From positions 1-64,000 of the forward strand of contig JAJFTF010000017.1 in the NCBI GenBank assembly GCA_021373185.1: a stretch of 64,000 nt of DNA, read 5' to 3'. Within the stretch, counting starts at the first letter, position 1, and every line of letters starts with the position of its first letter. Positions 43,552-52,690 of the stretch are shown here, in pieces. The notes beneath the pieces were generated by a model that did not search any database, was not told the origin of the DNA, and saw nothing but the letters and a program-made list of their open reading frames with translations. The position numbers were made by a program, and so were the translations under genes. The DNA is from Betaproteobacteria bacterium. Lineage in GTDB: Bacteria > Pseudomonadota > Gammaproteobacteria > Burkholderiales > Sulfuricellaceae.

Positions 43552-45519
43552 ATGCAATCACCACCCAATACCCATTCAGGATTTTCCGGCGGCTCTCCGG
43601 GGAGCATGAAATTCCAGACCAAGGCGGCCAGTCATATGTCATCGACTTCCGTCATGCCGCAAATGCAGGACGCCGCGTATGGGGCCGAATCGGCTACCTG
43701 GGACGAAAATAAAACGCAGTCGCGCCTATGGTTGCAGGAAATTATCGAACAGCGCCGGTTGACCGCTTTGTTCCAGCCTGTTATTTCCATGGGGGGTGGC
43801 GAGATAGCCGGTTACGAGGGGTTGATTCGCGGCCCTTCGGATAGCCCCTTGCATGCGCCGATCAATCTGTTTCGAGCCGCCAGCGAACAGGGTTTGGCGA
43901 TTGAAGTGGAGCTGTTGTGCCGCCAAGTGGTGCTGGAGAGCTTTGCCCAGCTCGACCTGCCCGGAAAGCTGTTCCTCAATGTCAGCCCGGAATGTTTGCT
44001 GCTGCGCAATGCCAAGCATGGCGAGACGCTGGGTTACATCCACAATCTGGGTATCAAGCCCGATCGGGTCATCATCGAGCTGACGGAAAACCAGCGCACG
44101 CTTGACTATAATTTGTTGCGCGAAGCCGCCCGGCATTATCGCGCCATGGGATTCGAAATTGCCATCGACGACCTAGGGGAAGGTTTTGCCAGCCTGCGGC
44201 TCTGGTCGGAATTGCGTCCAGAATACGTCAAGATAGACATGCACTTTATTCAGGGCATTGATCAGGATCCCGTGAAACGGCAATTTGTCAGCTCGATTCA
44301 GCAGATCGCAGAAAAATCCGGCACAAAAGTGGTCGCCGAGGGCATCGAAACCGAGGCGGAGCTTAAGGTGATCAAGGATTTGGGTATTGCCTGCGGCCAA
44401 GGCTATCATATCGCCCGTCCCAGCAGCCAGCCAGCCACGGCGCTTCCTGTCGAAGTTGCCCAGGCCTTGGCGAATAAGACTGTTCCGGGCTATACCCAGA
44501 ATGGCCGGGTCAGCCCAAAAACAGTCACCGTACTCAAGCTGCTGCACGAATGCCTGTCCGTGATGTCCGATGTCTCCAACGATTCGGTCTACGAGATGTT
44601 CATGAGCGACCCGGAATTGCAAGCGTTGCCGGTTGTAGATAACGGCGCGCCGGTTGGCCTGATTACCCGTAACGCACTGATCGACCGCTTTGCCCGCCCT
44701 TATCGGCGCGAGCTGCTGGGCAAGAAACCCTGCGCTCTTTTGATGGACCCCGCTCCGCTGGTGGTGGAGAGGGACATGAGCCTGCAGGAATTGAGCCATA
44801 CCATCGTGGCAGCGGATCGACATCATCTGTCGAACGGTTTTATCATCGCCGATCATGGGCGATATCTGGGCATGGGGACGGGCCACGATCTGGTGCGGGA
44901 AATCACCCAAATGCAAATCCAGGCCGCGCGCTATGCCAATCCGCTGACCCTGCTGCCGGGCAATGAGCCGATCAACGAGCAGATCGCGCTGCTGTTGCAG
45001 GGCGATGTGGAGTTTCATGCCTGCTATTGCGATCTGGACCATTTCAAGCCGTTCAATGACGTTTATGGCTATCATAGCGGCGACGAGGTGATCCAGATGA
45101 CCGGGAAAATCCTCTCCGAAGTGTGCGACCCGGATCGTGATTTTATCGGCCATATTGGCGGCGACGACTTTATCATCCTGTTCCAAAGTACGGACTGGGA
45201 GGCGCGCTGCCGGACGGCGCTGGATCGTTTTGCAGCAGCTATCCTGGAATTTTTCAATGCGGAAGATCGGGTGCGGCAAGGTTATGTCGCCAGAGACCGT
45301 CGCGGCCACGAAGTATTTTATCCGCTGACCAGTCTTTCTATCGGCGCGGTGCCGGTCGAGCCCTGCATGCAGGCTTCGCACCATAAAATTTCGGCTGCCG
45401 CCGCCGAAGCAAAGAAGCAGGCCAAGGGGATTCCCGGCAACAGCCTGTTTGTCGAGCGTCGGGCTGCATGCGCCGAACCGCGCGTGCCCATGGATTTTTC
45501 GCTGGAGGGTGTCATTTAA
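43552..45519 (+). CDS. EAL-CBS-GGDEF cyclic-di-GMP enzyme
   Basis: 655-aa cytoplasmic protein. The EAL phosphodiesterase domain (about 60-305) keeps the metal and catalytic residues: Glu89 in YEGLIRG, Asn in NVSPE, ELTEN, IDDLGEG, Lys in YVKID and AEGIET. A CBS pair follows (about 320-455), with DPELQALPVVDNG. The C-terminal GGDEF domain (about 475-630) has GGDDF, which is one step from the consensus and may be weak or GTP-binding only. CBS domains suggest nucleotide sensing. A GAGG site precedes ATG 43552. The EAL-CBS-GGDEF order is known in proteobacteria, usually as a phosphodiesterase. Confidence 0.93.
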   Translation: MQSPPNTHSGFSGGSPGSMKFQTKAASHMSSTSVMPQMQDAAYGAESATWDENKTQSRLWLQEIIEQRRLTALFQPVISMGGGEIAGYEGLIRGPSDSPLHAPINLFRAASEQGLAIEVELLCRQVVLESFAQLDLPGKLFLNVSPECLLLRNAKHGETLGYIHNLGIKPDRVIIELTENQRTLDYNLLREAARHYRAMGFEIAIDDLGEGFASLRLWSELRPEYVKIDMHFIQGIDQDPVKRQFVSSIQQIAEKSGTKVVAEGIETEAELKVIKDLGIACGQGYHIARPSSQPATALPVEVAQALANKTVPGYTQNGRVSPKTVTVLKLLHECLSVMSDVSNDSVYEMFMSDPELQALPVVDNGAPVGLITRNALIDRFARPYRRELLGKKPCALLMDPAPLVVERDMSLQELSHTIVAADRHHLSNGFIIADHGRYLGMGTGHDLVREITQMQIQAARYANPLTLLPGNEPINEQIALLLQGDVEFHACYCDLDHFKPFNDVYGYHSGDEVIQMTGKILSEVCDPDRDFIGHIGGDDFIILFQSTDWEARCRTALDRFAAAILEFFNAEDRVRQGYVARDRRGHEVFYPLTSLSIGAVPVEPCMQASHHKISAAAAEAKKQAKGIPGNSLFVERRAACAEPRVPMDFSLEGVI

Positions 45520-45557
45520 TGACGCAGTGATAAAATGAAATTTTCTCTGCTATCGAT

Positions 45558-46271
45558 ATGATGACCAAGAAACAGACAAGACTTCCGAAGCCGGTCGATT
45601 CTGCACCGGATGCGACGGTTGATGATGATCAGAACATGCGTGTCCTGCATGAGGCGATTGTCGGCGCATTTGGCCTGCCGCAAGGCAAGCTGTTTGTCAG
45701 CGTCAAGGGCGACCCCAGCTTGCGCGAAACCGTGGCGCTGCGCCCGCGCCAGGAAAGCCGCATGGATGCGGAGGCCGGCAAGGTGCTGGAAACCTGCGAA
45801 TGGCTGTTGCGCAAAACCGGTTGCCACGGGATTTACATCGGCTTCAATTCGAGCGAGGTGCGCACCGAATCGGTGTTCAACCCATTCAATTATGAAATCC
45901 ACGACGCCATCGCATTGATCCAGCCGGGCTATGTGGAACGCCATTTTGTGCGCGTGCCATACCAGAAAAAGATGGAGATCATCAGCCGGGTGCGCAACAT
46001 GGTTCAGACCGGCCCGATGCGCGAATACCTGCCGCCGCACTGGTGTGAGTTGATGGATGAGCAGCGCGAGAACTGGAAGCCGATGGCGAAAAAAGACATC
46101 AAGCAGGTCGCCCAGTCGCTCAACCGTCTGCGCGGCATCGAGGGGTTCTACCTGCGCAACGCGGCAATTTCCCTGAGCCAGGGCATCGTGCGCGCTTCCT
46201 TCAATTGCGACGGCACTTACATTGTCGCGGCAGATTATTTTCCGCAGTTCGTGGAAGAAAATACGCCCTGA
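45558..46271 (+). CDS. Hypothetical protein after the EAL-GGDEF gene
   Basis: 237-aa soluble protein that I do not recognise. It has a polar N-terminus (about 1-25) and then mixed helices and strands with HEAIVGAFGLPQGKLFVSVKGD, KTGCHGIYIGFNSSEV and HWCELMDEQRENWKPMAKKD. A C-terminal strand-rich part (ISLSQGIVRASFNCDG) follows. No signal peptide or membrane segment. The gap to the upstream c-di-GMP gene is 38 bp, so co-expression is likely, and a role in its output is a reasonable guess only. The ribosome site is weak. Confidence 0.75.
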   Translation: MMTKKQTRLPKPVDSAPDATVDDDQNMRVLHEAIVGAFGLPQGKLFVSVKGDPSLRETVALRPRQESRMDAEAGKVLETCEWLLRKTGCHGIYIGFNSSEVRTESVFNPFNYEIHDAIALIQPGYVERHFVRVPYQKKMEIISRVRNMVQTGPMREYLPPHWCELMDEQRENWKPMAKKDIKQVAQSLNRLRGIEGFYLRNAAISLSQGIVRASFNCDGTYIVAADYFPQFVEENTP

Positions 46272-46338
46272 CTACTTTCGCGGCCAGGGCGTCAAGCCTG
46301 AGGAAGGCTAAACCGAGATTGATTTTTTCGCTACGGAT

Positions 46339-47052
46339 TCAGCAGCGATCTTTTACTGCGGAATATTCGGTCAGCAGCACCACAGCCGCGGTGTCTGCTA
46401 CTTCCTGTTTGGCAACGCCAGGGCCGTATTCTTCCATTAATTCCTTCTTGTAGGCTTTGAAGAAATCGTTAAACCGCTCTGTGCCATAGACGCCTTTTGC
46501 ATAAAGCTCATCGGTGGCAGGATCGTATTCCAGCCGGATTGCAGCCATTGGCTGTGTTGCCTTTTTGTTGGTGGCGATCATCTTTCCGCCCTGCGCCGGG
46601 TCGTAAACCCGGTCATGTTCACAGCATACGATGACACCAATCTTGCCGGCATCCTCGCTTTTCTCGGTGGCATAGTAGCTGATCGGGGTGCCGTCCTTCT
46701 TCGGATAAGAGAGCTGATGAGAGCAAATGGCGGTAAAGGCGACCACGGTGCCGTCTGCTCCAGCGCCTCCCTCCCAGTTGTATTCTCCGTTGCTTCCTTC
46801 CAGTTTGTCGCCTCCCGGCGGTTTGGCCGGCAGGTTGATCAGGAAGCACGGGGTACTGACATAAGGATAATTGAAGACGTATGCATCCTTGGTGGTCAGA
46901 TCTTTTGCCTTGATGGGTTGGCCTTTGCCGTCGACCAGCTTGACCCGGTTATATTCCTTCAGTTCTGCTGCATTAAGTGCGGGGTATCCCGCCTGGAATC
47001 CGGCGAGAGCCGTTGTGATACCACAAAATTTGATGAAATTCCGCCGATCCAT
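46339..47052 (-). CDS. Rieske iron-sulfur protein with twin-arginine-like signal
   Basis: 237-aa exported protein. The N-terminus MDRRNFIKFCG is a Tat-type signal followed by a hydrophobic stretch. The Rieske [2Fe-2S] ligands are Cys110-x-His112 and Cys143-x-x-His146, separated by 30 residues, longer than in respiratory-complex Rieske proteins. The segment after it reads DRVYDPAQGG. It follows fccB with a terminator in between, and the pair is seen in sulfur oxidisers, so an electron-transfer role beside sulfide oxidation is likely. The exact partner is unknown. GGGAGAGG precedes ATG 47052. Confidence 0.85.
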   Translation of the reverse strand: MDRRNFIKFCGITTALAGFQAGYPALNAAELKEYNRVKLVDGKGQPIKAKDLTTKDAYVFNYPYVSTPCFLINLPAKPPGGDKLEGSNGEYNWEGGAGADGTVVAFTAICSHQLSYPKKDGTPISYYATEKSEDAGKIGVIVCCEHDRVYDPAQGGKMIATNKKATQPMAAIRLEYDPATDELYAKGVYGTERFNDFFKAYKKELMEEYGPGVAKQEVADTAAVVLLTEYSAVKDRC

Positions 47053-47077
47053 TTCCTCTCCCGGCTATCTGTGAAAT

Positions 47078-47107
47078 AAAAAAGAGACGGGGGTCGAAAC
47101 CCCCGTC
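47078..47107 (-). terminator. Terminator between fccB and the Rieske gene
   Basis: Perfect 9-bp stem (47086-47094 / 47099-47107, gacgggggt and its complement) with a tetraloop that reads TTCG on the minus strand, followed by TCTTTTTT. It lies 15 bp past the fccB stop, inside the 70-bp fccB-Rieske spacer, so only read-through reaches the Rieske gene. Confidence 0.9.
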
Positions 47108-47122
47108 AATGAGGAAGCCGGA

Positions 47123-48478
47123 TTAGGAGAACATGTCCCGGTACATGCCCTTGGCCCACGACAGTGTGCCGCGGCCCTTGGATGCATCGCGATCTTCGAA
47201 CATCTTGGTGTCTTTGGAGAAGGCGAACGACTTGGTCTTGGCGTCGTAAGAGTAGGTTGCATCCACCGAGATGCCTTCCAGTGGACTGGCGTTCACCAGT
47301 GAGTAGCAGATGGTCTCGGGGCTGTACCACTCGATATCTTTGCCCTGGGCGCGCGCAGCCAGCACCTTGGCCACGTATTTGGCTTCGGTGTTGGCGGTGT
47401 TGGCGCTCTTGGAATAAGGATGTGGGCGGGAGTCGCCGGTGACATAAACCCGGTCATCGCCGATCACGTTGTATTTGAGCGTATCGATCAGCGCTTCTCT
47501 TTGCGGATTCTTCGCATCCATCACGCCAAGCTTTTCCAGCAGCGTCGAACCGCGCACACCGGGATAGATCGCGCCGTCGTCGAAGGTAATGCTGTCGAAC
47601 TCGGTTTTGATGGTTCTCTTCTCTACGTCCACGCTCTTGATCTCCATCGAAGGCTTGTATTCGATGTAGTCCTTGTACAGTTCGCTGAAGGCGGCATGGA
47701 ACCCTTTTGCCTTGATGGTGATGTCGGGGTTATGGTCGATCAGCAGCACCTTGGCCTTGATCTTGCTCTTCTTGAAGTACGAAGCGATCATGCAGGCCCG
47801 CTCATATGGCGCCGGGAGACAGCGGTAGTTGCCGCCGGGAGTGTTCAGCAGGAACACGCCGCCTTCGAATCCCTGGACTTTCTGCTTGATGGTCACATGT
47901 TCGGTCGGGTTGACGTAGCCGCCCGGATAGGTCATGCGCAGCGCAGTTTCGGTTTCTGCATCTTTTACGCCGATACGGGAGTAGTCGTAGCTGATTCCCG
48001 GTGCCAGCACGAGGTAATCGTAGTCGATCTCGCCCTCAGTGGTGAGAAGCTTGCGCGATGTCCGGTCGAGTCCGGTGACGGTGGCGTTGAAGAAGGTGTA
48101 TTTGTTGTTTTTTGCGGCATCGAGGAAGCTGTGATCGGCCAGGAATTCCAGGTTGATTACCCCGGCATACCACAGGTTGCTGGAAAAGCAGGACGAGTAC
48201 ATATCCCGCTTTTCGACCAGCACTACGTCGAAGTTGGGGTATTCTTTTTTCGCATACTTGGCGATGGTCAGGCCGGAAGATCCGCCGCCGACCACGACCA
48301 GGCGCGGCCCTTTCGCCTTGGGCAATTTCGCCTTGGCGCCAGTACCCAGCATCCGCATTTTCGAATCGGCAGCTTGCGCTGTCGATGAAGCCAAACCCCC
48401 TGTCGCCAAGGTTGCTGCAGCCGCGCCGCCCAACTTGATGAAACTGCGCCGCGATATTTCATTCTTGTCTTTATCCAC
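47123..48478 (-). CDS. fccB: Flavocytochrome c sulfide dehydrogenase-type flavoprotein
   Basis: 451-aa periplasmic FAD protein of the FccB/SoxF family, which oxidises sulfide. The Tat signal is RRSFIKLGG at residues 10-18. The FAD-binding glycine motif VVVGGGSSG is at 61-69. Redox cysteine candidates are Cys220 (CLPAPYERAC) and Cys391 (ICYSLVN), corresponding to the FccB active-site pair; Cys97 lies near the flavin-attachment region. Length and domain order match FccB. No cytochrome subunit gene (fccA) is adjacent, so the electron acceptor may be a separate cytochrome or the neighbouring Rieske protein. The long spacer upstream presumably holds its promoter. Confidence 0.92.
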   Translation of the reverse strand: MDKDKNEISRRSFIKLGGAAAATLATGGLASSTAQAADSKMRMLGTGAKAKLPKAKGPRLVVVGGGSSGLTIAKYAKKEYPNFDVVLVEKRDMYSSCFSSNLWYAGVINLEFLADHSFLDAAKNNKYTFFNATVTGLDRTSRKLLTTEGEIDYDYLVLAPGISYDYSRIGVKDAETETALRMTYPGGYVNPTEHVTIKQKVQGFEGGVFLLNTPGGNYRCLPAPYERACMIASYFKKSKIKAKVLLIDHNPDITIKAKGFHAAFSELYKDYIEYKPSMEIKSVDVEKRTIKTEFDSITFDDGAIYPGVRGSTLLEKLGVMDAKNPQREALIDTLKYNVIGDDRVYVTGDSRPHPYSKSANTANTEAKYVAKVLAARAQGKDIEWYSPETICYSLVNASPLEGISVDATYSYDAKTKSFAFSKDTKMFEDRDASKGRGTLSWAKGMYRDMFS

Positions 48479-48972
48479 GTGCCACCCCCAATGTTTTGAT
48501 TATTTGAACAAAACTGCTTCATGTCCGCCGGAATGCATGTCGGGATTGCCGCTTAAAAAATAACCCTACCTGCATCAAGCGAAATTTATTCTAGCACCGG
48601 CGTTGATAAAAGCAACATCATTGTTACGTATTGCAACGAATTCCATGTTTTTGCCGTTTTTGTGGCAGACGTACGTGGACGATTTTTGTTGTTTTCGAGC
48701 AGAAGGTTCGAGAAAAAGGCTAACCATGCGGGATGCGGCAGATACGCAGAGTGAGGCCAATCACGGCAGGGAGGGGCTGTGGCTACAAGGGGGATAGATT
48801 GTTAACGGCACCGTTCAGGTGCGGGAGATAAAGTTACGCGCGTCGGGCCGAGGCGGATTTTGCCCGGCGCGTGTGGTTTTCAAGGGATTAGCGAATGTAG
48901 CAGGGACCATGCGACCTGCGGTTGAAAGCGGCGGGCCACCAGAATTGATTGCCGCGACGGCGGCATGCGGCT
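48479..48972. other. 494-bp region without a convincing gene
   Basis: It lies between fccB (which reads leftwards) and the phoU stop. Only short frames of 60-70 codons occur, with poor codon use and no recognisable motifs. Visible structure: a GC-rich hairpin (48839-48848 / 48862-48871, 10 bp with one mismatch) and a short hairpin gcacc/ggtgc near 48808-48822 followed by a GGGAGATAAAG word. The left part is presumably the fccB promoter region; the right part could hold an untranslated RNA or a decayed gene. Confidence 0.5.
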
Positions 48973-49674
48973 TTATTCCACTTCGCGCTCGATTTCCTCG
49001 ACCGTGGTGTGGCGCACATCCTTGCCCTTGACCATGTAGACCACATATTCGGACATGTTCTTGGCATGGTCGCCGATGCGCTCCACCGCCTTGGCGGCGA
49101 ACAGCACTTCGAGCGAGGTCGAGATGGTGCGCGGGTCTTCCATCATGAAGGTGATCAGGTGGCGCATGCAGGAGCGGAATGCTTCGTCCACTTCGATATC
49201 CTGGCGCGGCACCTGGACGGCGGTAGCAATGTCCAGCCGGGCAAAAGCGTCGAGCGATTTGCGCAGCATGTCCAGCACGATTCCGCTCATCACCTTGATT
49301 TCCGCAAAGCGCGGGGAGGAAAGACGATCCGCTTGGTAAATCAGCTTGCTCATGCGCGCGATTTTTTCCGCTTCGTCGCCGATGCGCTCCAGGTCGGTGA
49401 TGGTCTTGATCACGGTCATCACCATGCGCAGGTCGCCGGCGGTAGGCTGGCGGCGCGCAATGATGTGGGCGCAGACCTCGTCGATCTCCACCTCCATGGC
49501 GTTGACTTCCGGGTCTCTGGAGATGACTTCGTCGGCCAGTTCGAGCCGACTGTTGATCAGCGCCTCGACGGCGTTGACGATCTGTTCTTCGACTAGCCCG
49601 CCCATTTGCAGCACGCGCGCACGCACCGTTTCCAGTTCGGTATCGAATTGCTTGGAAATGTGTTCATGCTGCAT
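48973..49674 (-). CDS. phoU: Phosphate signalling regulator PhoU
   Basis: 233-aa all-helical protein of the PhoU family, which links the Pst transporter to the PhoR/PhoB system. Two three-helix repeats each carry the metal-coordinating E/DxxxD-type motif (ITDLERIGDEAEKIA and KAVERIGDHAKNMSEY). It begins HEHISKQFDTELETVR, as in proteobacterial PhoU. No pst or phoBR genes are adjacent in this window, which is unusual compared with the common pstSCAB-phoU arrangement. A single gene downstream of rpiA in the same direction. Confidence 0.96.
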   Translation of the reverse strand: MQHEHISKQFDTELETVRARVLQMGGLVEEQIVNAVEALINSRLELADEVISRDPEVNAMEVEIDEVCAHIIARRQPTAGDLRMVMTVIKTITDLERIGDEAEKIARMSKLIYQADRLSSPRFAEIKVMSGIVLDMLRKSLDAFARLDIATAVQVPRQDIEVDEAFRSCMRHLITFMMEDPRTISTSLEVLFAAKAVERIGDHAKNMSEYVVYMVKGKDVRHTTVEEIEREVE

Positions 49675-49745
49675 GGCGATTCTCCTTAATCATTCGGCTT
49701 GTTCAGTATACGCGGCGATTGTGACAAATTTGTTGCTGCGGGCAA

Positions 49746-50402
49746 TTATGCTGTCAGTGTCTTGACTCCGTCGCTGGTGCCGAGCAGCAGGACGTCCGCC
49801 GCACGTCGGGCAAACAAGCCGTTGGTTACCACGCCGGTGATCTGGTTGATCTGGGTTTCCAGTTCTACCGGGTTCATGATTTTCAGGCCGCGCACATCCA
49901 GGATGATATTGCCGTTGTCGGTGGTGAAGCCCTGGCGCAGCACTGGCTGGCCGCCGAGCTTGACCAGTTCGCGGGCGACATAGCTTTGCGCCATCGGGAC
50001 GACTTCCACCGGCAGGGGGAAATTGCCGAGCATGTCGACCAGCTTGCTGCCATCGGCAATGCAAACGAATTTTCGGCTGCATGCGGCGACAATTTTTTCG
50101 CGCGTCAACGCGCCGCCGCCGCCCTTGATCATGTGCATGTGTTGGGTGATCTCGTCGGCGCCATCGACGTAAACCGCCAGTTCGCCGGCGCTGTTCAGGT
50201 CGAGCACCGGGATGCCGTGGCTCTTCAGGCGCTGCGCGGTCGCTTCCGAGCTGGCGACGGCACCATCGATCCGGCCTTTGATCCTGGCCAGTTCGTCGAT
50301 AAAATAATTGGCAGTGGAGCCGGTGCCCACGCCGATAATGCCGGCTGGTACATATTCAATGGCGGCGCGCGCCGTGGCTTGCTTCAGTTCGTCCTGCGTC
50401 AT
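49746..50402 (-). CDS. rpiA: Ribose-5-phosphate isomerase A
   Basis: 218-aa RpiA, interconverting ribose 5-phosphate and ribulose 5-phosphate; it supplies the substrate for phosphoribulokinase in the Calvin cycle. Motifs: the phosphate-binding [15 protein letters not shown] (about 21-35), the DGADEIT segment, [14 protein letters not shown] with catalytic glutamate and lysine, and the C-terminal [16 protein letters not shown]. Divergent from ilvA, with a shared 147-bp spacer that contains a small palindrome. Confidence 0.97.
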   Translation of the reverse strand: MTQDELKQATARAAIEYVPAGIIGVGTGSTANYFIDELARIKGRIDGAVASSEATAQRLKSHGIPVLDLNSAGELAVYVDGADEITQHMHMIKGGGGALTREKIVAACSRKFVCIADGSKLVDMLGNFPLPVEVVPMAQSYVARELVKLGGQPVLRQGFTTDNGNIILDVRGLKIMNPVELETQINQITGVVTNGLFARRAADVLLLGTSDGVKTLTA

Positions 50403-50503
50403 GGAGCCTATCCTCGCGAATTTTGATTTTTTGGTTTATGTCTAATTATTGCAGGATTTGGCCTATTAAGAAATACGCAGTTAGCCGCAAACCTTCTGAT
50501 TTC

Positions 50504-50521
50504 GGTTAATTCCTGTTAACC
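50504..50521. promoter_or_regulatory. Small palindrome in the rpiA-ilvA spacer
   Basis: GGTTAA-TTCCTG-TTAACC: perfect 6-bp arms with a 6-bp spacer, 28 bp before the ilvA start. It could be an operator for either divergent gene; no regulator is suggested by the window. Confidence 0.35.
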
Positions 50522-50549
50522 TTGAAATTATTAAATTAATCGAAATATC

Positions 50550-52061
50550 ATGCAAAACGACTACCTGGAAAAAATACTGACTGCCCGCGTCTACGATGTG
50601 GCGATCGAGAGTCCGCTGGAGCATGCGCCGAACCTGTCGCGCCGCATCCACAACACCGTCATGCTCAAGCGCGAGGATTTGCAGCCGGTGTTCTCGTTCA
50701 AATTGCGCGGCGCTTACAACAAGATGGTGCAGCTTCCCCCCGCCGTGCTCAAGCGCGGCGTGATCGCCGCCTCTGCCGGCAACCATGCCCAGGGTGTGGC
50801 GCTTTCCGCCCAGCGCCTGAACTGTACGGCGATCATCGTGATGCCCGCGACCACGCCGCAGATCAAGGTGGACGCGGTGCAAAGCCGTGGCGCCGAGGTG
50901 GTGCTGCATGGCGATTCCTACAGCGATGCCTATGTTCACGCCATGGCGCTGGCGAAGAAAAAAAAGCTGGCCTTTATACACCCTTACGATGACCCGGAAG
51001 TCATCGCCGGGCAGGGCACCATCGCCATGGAAATCCTGCGCCAGCATCCGGGGCCGATCCATGCCATTTTCGTGCCGGTCGGCGGCGGCGGCCTGATTGC
51101 CGGCATCGCCGCCTACGTCAAGCGCCTCAAGCCGGAAATCAGGATTATCGGCGTCGAGCCGGTCGATGCCGATGCCATGTACCAGTCGCTGCGCAAAAAA
51201 ACGCGCGTTACCCTGGCGCAGGTCGGTATTTTCGCCGATGGCGTGGCGGTGAAGCAGGTGGGCGAGGAAACCTTCCGCCTGTGCCGCGAGCTGGTGGACG
51301 AGGTGATCCTGGTGGACACCGATGCGATTTGCGCCGCGATCAAGGACGTGTTCGAGGACACCCGCTCCATCCTCGAGCCCGCCGGTGCGTTGTCCATCGC
51401 CGGCGCGAAAATTTATGCCGCGCGCGAAAAGCTCAAGAACAAGACGCTGGTGACCATTGCCTCCGGCGCCAACATGAATTTCGACCGCTTGCGCCATGTC
51501 GCCGAGCGCGCCGAGCTGGGCGAAAGGCGCGAAGCCGTGCTGTCCGTCACCATCCCGGAAAAACCCGGCAGCTTCAAGGCTTTCTGCGCCTTGCTGGGAA
51601 CGCGCAGCATCACCGAATTCAATTACCGTTATTCCGGTTCCAGTGAAGCTCACGTGTTCGTCGGCGTCCAGGTGGGCAATCGCAGCGAAACCGAGAAGCT
51701 GCTGGCGCTGCTGGCGCGCAAGGGGTTGAACCCGGTGGACATGAGCGACAACGAAATGGCCAAGCTGCATGTCCGCCACATGGTTGGCGGTCATGCCCCG
51801 CAGGCGAAGGACGAAATTCTCTACCGCTTCGAATTCCCGGAGCGGCCTGGTGCGCTGATGAAGTTCCTCGAAAGCGTCGGACAAAGCTGGAACATCAGTC
51901 TGTTCCATTACCGCAACCACGGTGCCGACTATGGCCGGGTGCTGGTGGGGGTGCAGGTGCCAGCGAAGGAAAGGCCCGCCTTCAAGGAGTTTCTTGATCG
52001 TCTGGGCTACCCTTATCTGGACGAGAGCAAAAACCCGGCCTACAAATTATTCCTCGGGTAA
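50550..52061 (+). CDS. ilvA: Threonine ammonia-lyase, biosynthetic
   Basis: 503-aa pyridoxal-phosphate threonine deaminase, first step of isoleucine synthesis. The cofactor lysine is in VFSFKLRGAYNKM (about 53). The phosphate loop is in PVGGGGLIAGIAA. The C-terminal ~180 residues contain two ACT-like regulatory subdomains (starting EAVLSVTIPEKPGSFK and EILYRFEFPERPGALMK), as in the isoleucine-feedback-regulated long form. Normal length; convergent with the Sel1 protein gene. Confidence 0.97.
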   Translation: MQNDYLEKILTARVYDVAIESPLEHAPNLSRRIHNTVMLKREDLQPVFSFKLRGAYNKMVQLPPAVLKRGVIAASAGNHAQGVALSAQRLNCTAIIVMPATTPQIKVDAVQSRGAEVVLHGDSYSDAYVHAMALAKKKKLAFIHPYDDPEVIAGQGTIAMEILRQHPGPIHAIFVPVGGGGLIAGIAAYVKRLKPEIRIIGVEPVDADAMYQSLRKKTRVTLAQVGIFADGVAVKQVGEETFRLCRELVDEVILVDTDAICAAIKDVFEDTRSILEPAGALSIAGAKIYAAREKLKNKTLVTIASGANMNFDRLRHVAERAELGERREAVLSVTIPEKPGSFKAFCALLGTRSITEFNYRYSGSSEAHVFVGVQVGNRSETEKLLALLARKGLNPVDMSDNEMAKLHVRHMVGGHAPQAKDEILYRFEFPERPGALMKFLESVGQSWNISLFHYRNHGADYGRVLVGVQVPAKERPAFKEFLDRLGYPYLDESKNPAYKLFLG

Positions 52062-52084
52062 TACGGCACAAGCAGTCGGCCAGT

Positions 52085-52690
52085 TCATTGCGCCGCTCGC
52101 TGGTTCAGCGCCAATGCTGTCGCGCCGGCTTGCGGCAGGCCGGCACGGGTGCGCAGATCGGCGAGCACCTTGTCGCCTTCGCGGCGGGAAACTTCATATG
52201 CGGCACGGCGTTCGGTCTCGCCCAGTAGCGCCGCCGCCTGTTTCACCCATTCCCGATATTGCGCGCTGTGATGATGGTGCATATGCTCCGCGCGATTCAA
52301 GGTGAACCAGCGATGCGCTTCTTTTTCGTCTTTGGCGACGCCTTCGCCGTTGAGATACATCGAGCCGAGGTTGAGTTGCGATTCCTTGTCGCCCTGCTTC
52401 GCCGCCTTGCGGTACCATTTGAGCGCCTCGGCATAATCTTGCGCCACCCCGTCGCCGTGACGATACATTTGGCCGAGGTTGAACTGGGCATTCACCGAAC
52501 CTTTTTCGGCGAGCGGGCGCCACAGCCTGGCGGCGGCCTGATAGTCGCCCTGGCGATGGGCCGTGGCGGCGCGCCCGAAATCCTGGTCGTCGTCGGCCAA
52601 CGCATTGGCGGCGGCCATCGACAGCCCCAGCGTGCACACTGCCAGTAAGCCGATCAGACGGGAAGACAAAGTAACGGAATGGTTTTTCAT
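52085..52690 (-). CDS. Secreted Sel1-repeat protein
   Basis: 201-aa protein with a signal peptide (about 1-30, cleavage after NALA). At least two Sel1/TPR-like repeats follow (AQFNLGQMYRHGDGVAQDYAEALKWYRKAA in pieces, then SQLNLGSMYLNGEGVAKDEKEAHRWF). A His run (HMHHHH) follows the repeats and could bind metal. Such proteins serve as periplasmic scaffolds; the partner is unknown. ATG 52690 with GGAGATTTCC is the start; the open frame extends to 52849 without a site. A 293-bp spacer upstream holds only the terminator of the aldehyde dehydrogenase gene. Confidence 0.85.
   Translation of the reverse strand: MKNHSVTLSSRLIGLLAVCTLGLSMAAANALADDDQDFGRAATAHRQGDYQAAARLWRPLAEKGSVNAQFNLGQMYRHGDGVAQDYAEALKWYRKAAKQGDKESQLNLGSMYLNGEGVAKDEKEAHRWFTLNRAEHMHHHHSAQYREWVKQAAALLGETERRAAYEVSRREGDKVLADLRTRAGLPQAGATALALNQRAAQ

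Noticed and set aside
48575..48797. Short frames of about 60 codons on both strands in the fccB-phoU spacer
   Set aside because: No ribosome sites or motifs, atypical codon use, and the two frames overlap each other.
50481..51920. 479-codon open frame antisense to ilvA
   Set aside because: ilvA is complete with its cofactor lysine and two regulatory subdomains; the antisense frame has no motif.
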